This document shows, one piece after another, positions 15,238 to 22,289 of a stretch of DNA of 64,000 nt. This DNA comes from Clostridia bacterium (lineage in GTDB: Bacteria; Bacillota; Clostridia; Oscillospirales; Acutalibacteraceae). The DNA lies in the NCBI GenBank assembly GCA_017625835.1, contig JAGAKF010000052.1, positions 1 to 64,000 on the forward strand. Direction: 5' to 3'. Both the position numbers and the translations under genes were made by a program. The notes beneath the pieces were generated by a model that ran no database searches, was not told the DNA's origin, and saw only the letters and a list, made by a program, of their open reading frames with translations. Positions within the stretch are counted from its first letter, which is position 1; the number at the start of each line of letters is the position of its first letter.

Positions 15238-16425
15238 TTATGCCTCCAATCCTTCAACGCTTTTTGCAATGCTCAGAAGAACATTGTCTTTGTATGAATC
15301 AGCAATAAGCTGAACACCATTTGTTACCATTGCGGGAATACCTGTGATGCTCGGAATTGCTGTGAATACGCTTTCTTCAAACACCTTTTCAAATGATTCA
15401 AGAACGTCGTATGCCTTATATTCAACTTCCTTGCAGGCAGGTGCAAGAATTGCATCATAAGAAGCAAGAACTTCCTTGACCTTTGTTGAAACAACGCGGC
15501 GGATACGAAGTGACTTATCATAGCAAGCCTCGTACTTGCCCTTTGCAAGAACATCTGAACCGTAGATAATTGTTGCCTTTGTAAGGAAACCGAAAGCCTC
15601 TGTACGGCTCTTTACGTAAAGCTCGTCAATGTTCTTATAATCAGCTGTACGGTGACCGTATTTAACACCGTCAAAACGTGAAAGGTTGTTTGTAGTCTCA
15701 GCTGACATAAGAATCTGCCATGCTGTCTGAGCTTCTTTTACGCAGTCAAGAGAAACAACTTCAACAGTAGCGCCGAGAGCCTTAAGAGACTCAACGTACT
15801 TATCAAGGTTTGCCTTAACCGCATCGGAAGCGAGGTCGTAAAGCTCCTTTACAAGAGCGACTTTCATACCTGAAACAGCAACCTCTTCATAGTCATATTT
15901 CTCAGCAGGAAGGCTTGTGCCGTCCTTTGAGTCGTGACCTGCGATAACTGAAAGGATTTCTTTTACAGAATCAGCATCAGCCGCTGTTACACCAATCTGT
16001 TCACCTGAGCAAGCAGCAGCGATAACACCGTAACGTGAAACAGTACCGTATGTCGGCTTGATAAAATCAACACCTGCTACAGCAGCTGCACGTCTGGGAG
16101 CACCGTTAAGGTCAACGCAGAGGGCAGCCTTTACATCACCGTTTTTAACAAGTGTTGCTGCTGCGCCTGCGAGCTTACCGTTAACTTCAGTTGCTCCGAA
16201 GTATGATGTTTCGCCCATAAGGTCGAGGCCGAATTCGCCTACGTTTGTTTTACCTGAAATTTCGTAGCCGGACTTTTCAAGTCTTTCAACCACTTCGGCA
16301 CTGAAAAGCGGGGTGAAATTTTCAAGCATCTTTGAGCCTGCTGTTGCAGGAGTTCCTTTGATAAGGATTGTATCGTCAACGGCAATGTTGCCTGCTGACT
16401 TGATTTCATTAATAAAATATCCCAC
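15238..16425 (-). CDS. gatA: GatA-like amidase-fold subunit lacking the catalytic triad
   Basis: GTG at 16425, with GTGAGGTG upstream, gives 395 residues against about 485 for typical GatA. Roughly 60 N-terminal residues are missing. The fold is clearly GatA: SKMLENF, FIKPTYGTVSRYGV and TTNNLSRFDGVKYGHR. The amidase triad is not there. The Lys of the usual IKDN is Asp17 (AVDDTI). The Gly/Ser-rich GGSSGGS block is replaced by GKLAGAAA. The nucleophile Ser of GGSIR is Ala109 (NGAPRR). No Ser occurs between residues 77 and 115. It should be unable to release ammonia from glutamine; a structural role in a GatCAB-like complex is the simplest reading. Confidence 0.85.
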   Translation of the reverse strand: MGYFINEIKSAGNIAVDDTILIKGTPATAGSKMLENFTPLFSAEVVERLEKSGYEISGKTNVGEFGLDLMGETSYFGATEVNGKLAGAAATLVKNGDVKAALCVDLNGAPRRAAAVAGVDFIKPTYGTVSRYGVIAAACSGEQIGVTAADADSVKEILSVIAGHDSKDGTSLPAEKYDYEEVAVSGMKVALVKELYDLASDAVKANLDKYVESLKALGATVEVVSLDCVKEAQTAWQILMSAETTNNLSRFDGVKYGHRTADYKNIDELYVKSRTEAFGFLTKATIIYGSDVLAKGKYEACYDKSLRIRRVVSTKVKEVLASYDAILAPACKEVEYKAYDVLESFEKVFEESVFTAIPSITGIPAMVTNGVQLIADSYKDNVLLSIAKSVEGLEA

Positions 16426-16435
16426 TTTTAACACC

Positions 16436-18538
16436 TCACTTTACAAGTCTGGGAACCTGCCAGCTGTCTTCCGTGCTCTGCGGAGCACCTGCAAGAAGAT
16501 CCTTACGCTCGAACGGCTGGTTTCTCTTATCTTCACGGATAATGTTTGTCATCGGCATAACATATACCATGGGATCAACGTCTTTTGTATCAGTATTTCC
16601 GAGGTCTGCCTCATTCTTGGACATAAGCTCGAAAATCTTATTCATCTTTTTCTTTTCATCGTCAGTGAATGAAAGTTCATTTACTGACTCGAGGCTTGCA
16701 AGCTTATCCTTCTCCGCCTTTGCCTGAGCCTTCGGTGATTTAGCAGCGGGAGCTGAACCGTCAGAAAGGTCTGAACCGAGCATTTCTGAACCGCCTCTGC
16801 CACGGATACTGACATTAGCCTCGTAAAGCTGAAGCTCTGTAACCTCACTGGGTGCACCAAGCATCTGATCCTGAGCCTGACCGTCAAGCGGGAATGCAAT
16901 AACGTCACGGATTGTTTCTGTATCAGCAAGAAGCATTATGATACGGTCAACGCCGGGTGCCATACCTGCGTGCGGCGGTGCACCGAACTGGAAAGCGTTG
17001 TAAAGAGCACTGAAACGCTTTTCGAGCTCCTCTTCCGGATAACCTGCAATTTCGAAAGCCTTTCTCATAATCTCGGGGCTATGGTTACGCACAGCACCTG
17101 ATGCAAGCTCAATACCGTTACATACGAGGTCGTACTGGTATGCAAGAATTTCTGTCGGCTCCATTGTTTCAAGAGCTTCGAGACCGCCCTGAGGCATTGA
17201 GAACGGGTTGTGAGTAAAGATAATCTTATCTGTTGTTTCGTCGCGCTCGTACATCGGGAAATCAACAACGAAGCAGAACTCGAAGCTGTCGTTCTTGATA
17301 AGCTCAAGCTCATTACCGAGCCATGTGCGTACAACGCCAGCGTTCTTGTCAGCGATGTCTGAAGAATTATCGCAGATGAAGAAGATTGTCTCGCCTTCCT
17401 TAACGCCTGTAAGCTCGACGATTTCTTTCATTTCTTCCTTGGTCATAACCTTGCTGATAGGATCATCCTTGAAGCCGTAGTTCTCAGCATCAAGAAGTGT
17501 GATATGAGCAAGACCTGCCATTTTAGCCTGTTTTGTAGCGAATGCAAGAGATTTGTCGAAGAACCATCTTTCATTCTTACAGGGAGCTACGATACCTCTG
17601 ACCTGCTTGTTCATAAAGGGCTTGAATTTAACTCTCTTGAACATATCTGTAAGGTCACAGATGATAAGCGGGTTACGAAGGTCGGGTTTATCAGAACCGT
17701 ACTTTGCCATTGCCTCTCTGTAAGGAATGCATCTGAACGGTGTTTCTGTAATTTTCTTATCAGAGAATGTGTGGAAAACATTGCTTACAACGTCTTCGCA
17801 GACTTTAAGAACCTCTTCCTGAGTGGAGAAAGCCATTTCAAAGTCAAGCTGATAGAATTCACCTGGTGAACGGTCAGCACGTGCGTCCTCATCACGGAAG
17901 CAGGGAGCAATCTGGAAGTAACGGTCAAAGCCCGATACCATAAGAAGCTGCTTGAACTGCTGAGGAGCCTGAGGAAGAGCGTAGAACTTGCCCGGATGCT
18001 TACGGCTCGGGACGAGGAAGTCTCTTGCGCCCTCGGGAGATGAAGCTGTAAGAATCGGAGTCTGCATCTCAAGGAAGCCTTTTTCTTCCATAAGCTTTCT
18101 CATATGGCGGATAACATTTGAACGAAGAACGATGTTCTTATGAAGCGCAGGATTTCTCAGATCGAGGAATCTGTGCTTAAGACGGATGTTTTCGTTCGTA
18201 TCATTTGAACCGATTTCAAAAGGAAGGTCACGGCTGCAAACACCGAGAACCTGAAGAGTATCGGCAACAAGCTCAACAAGACCTGTGTCAATCTTCGGGT
18301 TAACCGTACTCTCGTCACGCTTGGTAACCGTACCCTTAACGGAAATAACGGTTTCCTTGCTGACACCCTTAAGAAGATTTTCGTCGTGAACGACAACCTG
18401 TGTAATTCCTGTGTAGTCGCGCAAGTCAACAAATAGAACGCCGCCGTGGTCACGGACAACGTCAACCCAACCGGCGAGTTCGACAGTTTCGCCGATGTGT
18501 TTCTCTCTTATTTCGTTGCAGAGATGAGTTCTATACAT
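16436..18538 (-). CDS. aspS: Aspartyl-tRNA synthetase fused to GatC
   Basis: The 700-residue protein is a bacterial-type AspRS (about 1-600): OB-fold anticodon domain with GWVDVVRDHGG, class II motif 2 FRDEDARADR, motif 3 GMAPGVDRI, and the GAD insertion. Ordinary AspRS ends near MLGAPSEV. Here an Ala/Lys-rich linker leads to residues 613-700, which match whole GatC: a helix with LSFTDDEKKKM, then VDPMVYVMPMTNIIRED, then DLLAGAPQSTEDSWQVPRLVK. GatC normally is a separate 95-residue subunit holding GatA and GatB together. No separate gatC lies in the operon, so the fusion supplies it. With the Asn-type T-box, the enzyme is probably non-discriminating, making Asp-tRNA(Asn) for transamidation. 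Confidence 0.92.
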   Translation of the reverse strand: MYRTHLCNEIREKHIGETVELAGWVDVVRDHGGVLFVDLRDYTGITQVVVHDENLLKGVSKETVISVKGTVTKRDESTVNPKIDTGLVELVADTLQVLGVCSRDLPFEIGSNDTNENIRLKHRFLDLRNPALHKNIVLRSNVIRHMRKLMEEKGFLEMQTPILTASSPEGARDFLVPSRKHPGKFYALPQAPQQFKQLLMVSGFDRYFQIAPCFRDEDARADRSPGEFYQLDFEMAFSTQEEVLKVCEDVVSNVFHTFSDKKITETPFRCIPYREAMAKYGSDKPDLRNPLIICDLTDMFKRVKFKPFMNKQVRGIVAPCKNERWFFDKSLAFATKQAKMAGLAHITLLDAENYGFKDDPISKVMTKEEMKEIVELTGVKEGETIFFICDNSSDIADKNAGVVRTWLGNELELIKNDSFEFCFVVDFPMYERDETTDKIIFTHNPFSMPQGGLEALETMEPTEILAYQYDLVCNGIELASGAVRNHSPEIMRKAFEIAGYPEEELEKRFSALYNAFQFGAPPHAGMAPGVDRIIMLLADTETIRDVIAFPLDGQAQDQMLGAPSEVTELQLYEANVSIRGRGGSEMLGSDLSDGSAPAAKSPKAQAKAEKDKLASLESVNELSFTDDEKKKMNKIFELMSKNEADLGNTDTKDVDPMVYVMPMTNIIREDKRNQPFERKDLLAGAPQSTEDSWQVPRLVK

Positions 18539-18570
18539 TGTTATCTACCTCCTGATAGATTTTTTGTAAA

Positions 18571-18815
18571 ATAAAAAGCCCCGGGAATTATAAAACTATA
18601 ATTCCCGGGACGAGTAAATAAAATAACCCGCGGTGCCACCCGTATTGATACAATGGAGTATCCGCTCTTTTATATTCAAATGGTATACAAACGAAGTGTT
18701 GCCGTACTTACTACTCATCTTAAGCGCGCTTTCAGCCAATGACGCACTCTCTCTTTTAGACTTTCCGTTTAAGTCGGGTCTTCGCAGGTCAAAAGAATTT
18801 TCACCTTTTAACACA
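18571..18815 (-). ncRNA. T-box riboswitch leader of the aspS operon, specifier probably AAC (Asn)
   Basis: The minus strand carries GGGTGGCACCGCGGG (T-box, 18627-18641). The terminator is CCCGGGAATTATA/TATAATTCCCGGG (18580-18609). Stem I has AGAGAG and TTGGCTG motifs. I pair GCGAAG with CTTCGT at the base of Stem I and CCG-ACTTA with TAAGT-A-CGG above it. The 3' side of the internal loop is then CAACA, giving specifier AAC followed by a purine. AAC is an Asn codon, not the Asp codon expected for a plain aspS. Confidence in a T-box is high; in the specifier, moderate. Confidence 0.9.
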
Positions 18816-18819
18816 AAAA

Positions 18820-18847
18820 ATTATATCACAATAAATTCAAATGTCAA
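18820..18847 (-). promoter_or_regulatory. Promoter of the T-box/aspS operon
   Basis: Minus strand TTGACA (18842-18847), 16 bp, TATAAT (18820-18825). Confidence 0.75.
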
Positions 18848-18965
18848 TAAACTTTTCAGAACTTTCAATAAAAAGTATATGGTAATTTTGGTTAAATATT
18901 CAATGTTTAATAGTGAATACTTAGTTTTTGTGTTTTTATGCGCAAATTCGGGTTTATGTAAAAAG

Positions 18966-19004
18966 ATAAAAAGCAAAAACTCCGCAACACAAGTGTTGCG
19001 GAGC
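18966..19004 (-). terminator. Terminator of the oxidoreductase operon
   Basis: CTCCGCAACAC pairs with GTGTTGCGGAG; the minus strand continues TTTTTGCTTTTT. Confidence 0.85.
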
Positions 19005-19018
19005 CTGATCATATAATC

Positions 19019-19561
19019 TTATTCAGCGTAGTCATAACCTGACTTAAGAGCTGTTTCGTTAACACCGAGAAGTTCGATCTTACGTGCTGAAACAACCTTC
19101 TTAAGAGCAGCTTCAACATTATCAAGTGAGAAGCCGTCAACTTCCTTGAGAACCTTACCTGTGATGATCATATTGGCAAGAGTCTTGATGTTGTTATCAT
19201 ATGCCATCTGTGTTGCAGGGATATAATAAACATCAACGTCTGTTCTCTCAACTTTCTTGTCGATAAGTGTTGAGTCAACAAAGATCTTGCCACCGCTTAC
19301 AACAGCATTCTCATACTTTTCGAGTGACGGAAGGTTCATAGCGATGAGTACATCGGGAGCATCAACGATGGGAGAACCGATCGGCTCGTCGCTGATGATA
19401 ACTGAACAGTTAGCTGTACCGCCACGCATCTCAGGACCGTATGACGGGAGCCAGCTTACCTGCTTGTCTTCAATAAGGCCTTTGTATGCAAGGAACTTTC
19501 CTGCGAAGAGGATACCCTGTCCGCCGAAACCTGCAAAAAGCAATCTGCATGTCTTACTCAT
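19019..19561 (-). CDS. 2-oxoacid:ferredoxin oxidoreductase, gamma subunit
   Basis: The 180-residue protein shows the gamma-domain pattern LLFAGFGGQGILFAGKFLA, the conserved SWLPSYGPEMRGGTANC, and PDVLIAMN. In KOR/VOR/IOR-type enzymes this subunit forms part of the CoA-handling domain. It overlaps the beta gene by four bases (ATGA). With alpha, beta and ferredoxin genes it completes a four-subunit enzyme. Confidence 0.9.
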   Translation of the reverse strand: MSKTCRLLFAGFGGQGILFAGKFLAYKGLIEDKQVSWLPSYGPEMRGGTANCSVIISDEPIGSPIVDAPDVLIAMNLPSLEKYENAVVSGGKIFVDSTLIDKKVERTDVDVYYIPATQMAYDNNIKTLANMIITGKVLKEVDGFSLDNVEAALKKVVSARKIELLGVNETALKSGYDYAE

Positions 19562-20313
19562 TTTGCTTCCTCCTCTGCATAGATATCTTTATAAACGCCG
19601 AGAGGATAGTACGGAAGCATCTTCTCATCTACCCATTCAAGAGCCTTCTCAGGTGTCATACCCCAGTTTGTCGGGCAGGTTGAAACAACCTCTACAAGAG
19701 AGAAGCCTTTGCCTTCGATCTGGTTCTGGAAAGCCTTTTTGATAGCTTTCTTTGCGTTTTTGATGTTCTTTACGTTGTTAACAGCAACACGCTCAACATA
19801 AGCTGCACCGTCAACATTTGAAAGAAGCTCACAAACCTTTACGGGATAACCTACTGTTTCAACATCTCTGCCGTAAGGTGAAGTCTGAGTAACCTGACCG
19901 GGAAGAGTTGTCGGAGCCATCTGGCCGCCTGTCATACCGTAGATTGCATTGTTTACGAAGATAACAGTGATGTTCTCTCTTCTTGCTGCTGAGTGTACTG
20001 TTTCTGCAGTACCGATAGCTGCGAGGTCACCGTCACCCTGATATGTGAATACGATCTTCGAAGGATCGCTTCTCTTAACACCTGTTGCAACTGCAGGAGC
20101 ACGTCCGTGTGCAGCCTGTACAAAGTCGCAAGTAAAATAGTTATATGCCATAACAGCACAGCCAACGGGAGCAACACCGATTGTTTCGCCCTCGATACCG
20201 AGTTCGTCAATAACTTCTGCTACAAGACGGTGGATAATACCGTGTGTACAACCCGGGCAATAGTGAAGCACTGCATCTGTGAGTGACTTCGGCTTTTCAA
20301 ATACTACTGACAT
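19558..20313 (-). CDS. 2-oxoacid:ferredoxin oxidoreductase, beta (ThDP-binding) subunit
   Basis: The 251-residue protein has the CPGC motif near the N-terminus (HYCPGCTHGI), then the thiamine-diphosphate motif beginning GDGDLAAIG, and NNAIYGMTGGQMAPTT. These fit the beta subunit of 2-oxoisovalerate or 2-oxoglutarate ferredoxin oxidoreductases. The enzyme interconverts a 2-oxoacid plus CoA with acyl-CoA plus CO2 using ferredoxin. Its start overlaps the alpha stop by one base. Confidence 0.92.
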   Translation of the reverse strand: MSVVFEKPKSLTDAVLHYCPGCTHGIIHRLVAEVIDELGIEGETIGVAPVGCAVMAYNYFTCDFVQAAHGRAPAVATGVKRSDPSKIVFTYQGDGDLAAIGTAETVHSAARRENITVIFVNNAIYGMTGGQMAPTTLPGQVTQTSPYGRDVETVGYPVKVCELLSNVDGAAYVERVAVNNVKNIKNAKKAIKKAFQNQIEGKGFSLVEVVSTCPTNWGMTPEKALEWVDEKMLPYYPLGVYKDIYAEEEAK

Positions 20314-21380
20314 CAGAACGCACCTCCGTTCTCGTTAACTTCATTGATCTTTGCAAGTACCTCTTCAGGTGACGGAATCATACCGCCGACACGGTTGCAG
20401 AGGTAAACGGGCTTCTTGCAACGGATTGCAAGCTCAACGTCTTCAATCATCTGACCCATGTTCATTTCAACGCAGATGAATGCCTTGCACTTATCTGCTG
20501 CATCTGCAAGAACCTTCTTCGGGAAGGGCCAGAGAGTGATCGGACGGATCATACCAACCTTGACACCGTTTGCACGTGCCTCGTTGATTGCGTTCTTTGC
20601 AACACGTGAAGTGATACCGAATGCAACAACGCATACTTCAGCATCGTCCATAAGGTACTCTTCGTACATTACTTCATTTTCTTCGATCGACTTGTATTTC
20701 TCGTATCTTTCGAAGTTCTTTACTTCAAGCTCTTCGGGCTTGAGGTAAAGTGAGTTTACGATATTATGTTCACGCTCGCACTTTGTACCTGTAAGTGCCC
20801 ACGGCTTTTCATATGTTTTAACTTCGCCTACGTCAAGAGAAACAGGTTCCATCATCTGACCCATTGTACCGTCAGCAAGGATCATTGAAACCATGCTGTA
20901 CTTGTCTGCAAGGTCAAAAGCTTTAACTGTAAGGCTTGCCATTTCCTGAACTGAAGCGGGAGCAAGAACGATGTTACGGTAGTCACCGTGTCCGCCACCC
21001 TTTGTTGACTGGAAATAGTCTGACTGAGAAGGTTGGATACCGCCGAGACCGGGGCCGCCTCTCTGAACATTGACAACAACAGCGGGAAGGTCGCAACCTG
21101 CAAGATATGAGATACCCTCAGCCTTAAGAGAAACTCCCGGGCTTGAAGATGATGTCATAACTCTTTTACCTGTTGATGCAACACCGATTACCATATTGAT
21201 AGCAGAAACTTCACTTTCAGCCTGAAGGAAAGTTCCGCCGATTTTCGGCATACGCTTTGCCATATAAGCCGCAACTTCAGTCTGCGGTGTGATAGGATAG
21301 CCGAAGTAATGATGACAGCCTGCCTGGATAGCAGCTTCAGCAATCGCTTCGTTACCTTTCATAAGAACTTTTTCTGACAT
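20313..21380 (-). CDS. 2-oxoacid:ferredoxin oxidoreductase, alpha subunit (VorB/KorA type)
   Basis: ATG at 21380, six bases after GAGGTG, gives 355 residues. Visible are KGNEAIAEAAIQAGC, FGYPITPQTE, the SSSSPGVSLK substrate-side loop, RGGPGLGGIQPSQSDYF, and a C-terminal domain with GMIRPITLWPFP. This layout is that of the alpha subunit of 2-oxoisovalerate (VOR) or 2-oxoglutarate (KOR) oxidoreductase. The Ile-type T-box of the operon and two linked acyl-CoA synthetases favour a branched-chain 2-oxoacid enzyme; that is inference. Confidence 0.92.
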   Translation of the reverse strand: MSEKVLMKGNEAIAEAAIQAGCHHYFGYPITPQTEVAAYMAKRMPKIGGTFLQAESEVSAINMVIGVASTGKRVMTSSSSPGVSLKAEGISYLAGCDLPAVVVNVQRGGPGLGGIQPSQSDYFQSTKGGGHGDYRNIVLAPASVQEMASLTVKAFDLADKYSMVSMILADGTMGQMMEPVSLDVGEVKTYEKPWALTGTKCEREHNIVNSLYLKPEELEVKNFERYEKYKSIEENEVMYEEYLMDDAEVCVVAFGITSRVAKNAINEARANGVKVGMIRPITLWPFPKKVLADAADKCKAFICVEMNMGQMIEDVELAIRCKKPVYLCNRVGGMIPSPEEVLAKINEVNENGGAF

Positions 21381-21385
21381 TATTT

Positions 21386-21592
21386 TCACCTCTCTACCGT
21401 AATTACGCAGTCAGGACACATTGTTGCACAGAATGCACAACCGATACATTTTTCAGGCTCTGTCACCTCTGCAGGGTGATGACCTTTAGCATTAAGCTTT
21501 GTTTCTGACAGTTTAACAATACCCTTCGGGCAAGCACCGACGCAAAGGCTGCAGCCCTTGCAAAGGTCTGTTTTAAATGTTACTTTTGCCAT
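21386..21592 (-). CDS. 2x[4Fe-4S] ferredoxin subunit of the 2-oxoacid oxidoreductase
   Basis: The 68-residue protein has two CxxCxxCxxxC clusters: CKGCSLCVGACP and CIGCAFCATMCP. This is the delta (electron-transfer) subunit found with alpha, beta and gamma in this family. It lies five bases ahead of alpha and has GAGAGGTAG as its ribosome site. Confidence 0.93.
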   Translation of the reverse strand: MAKVTFKTDLCKGCSLCVGACPKGIVKLSETKLNAKGHHPAEVTEPEKCIGCAFCATMCPDCVITVER

Positions 21593-21605
21593 AATTCTAC
21601 CTCTC

Positions 21606-22268
21606 TTAGTTTATCTTTTCCTGTAGTCTGAGTGGCATCAGATTATCCACTTGGCCGTACAGATTATTATACAACTTTTCGTCGACAGTTGTCAACCTTA
21701 TTGGAAGATTAGTCGCTTCGGCAACCCTACGTGCGTAGTCGAGTGAATCAAGCACATCCTGCGCCGTTGTCTCTTCGCCTATATTTGAGTTGTTTACGAT
21801 TGCGGTGAATTTCATACCGCAGGCTGTTTCAATTTCGTTCATAACCTCAAGAGTGCTTTCTACATCTCTTGTAAGAGGTCTGTACATATTGATTACCATA
21901 AACATCTCGTAATTATTCTCTTTTTTGATGCTGTCGGCATAACGGCCGAGGGCATACGCTCCCCTGTCGTCGCCGCCGATGTCCATAACAGCATATTCCG
22001 CATGGTTATCAACAATGGAATAAACGTCCTGCGGTAACGCGGGCAAGTCAACGTTTGAACTTGCATATTCAGACGAAATAAGTCTGATTCCTGCTTCACT
22101 GAGTTCTTTTTCGCTGTCCTTGGTACGGAAATACGGGTTAACTATATCAAGGTCGGCAATTACAACAGGCTTTCCGTCCTGCCTGAGCTTCAAAGCGTAA
22201 TTGACCGCAATATTCGTTTTTCCGCTGCCGTAGTGGCCTGCAAAAAGAGTTACGCGTTTAGATTCCAT
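21606..22268 (-). CDS. P-loop ATPase of the ParA/MinD-like group
   Basis: The 220-residue protein starts with a Walker A motif (FAGHYGSGKTNIA). It continues with VIADLDIVNPYFRT (switch I/Walker-like) and AVMDIGGDDRGAYALG (Walker B), typical of SIMIBI-class ATPases. Its place between the acyl-CoA synthetase and the ferredoxin subunit suggests a link to the iron-sulfur enzyme, perhaps cluster loading or assembly. I know of no assigned biochemical role. There is no C-terminal metal-binding Cys motif like that of ApbC/Mrp. Confidence 0.78.
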   Translation of the reverse strand: MESKRVTLFAGHYGSGKTNIAVNYALKLRQDGKPVVIADLDIVNPYFRTKDSEKELSEAGIRLISSEYASSNVDLPALPQDVYSIVDNHAEYAVMDIGGDDRGAYALGRYADSIKKENNYEMFMVINMYRPLTRDVESTLEVMNEIETACGMKFTAIVNNSNIGEETTAQDVLDSLDYARRVAEATNLPIRLTTVDEKLYNNLYGQVDNLMPLRLQEKIN

Positions 22269-22289
22269 TGTATCACCTGTTTTTTAAAA

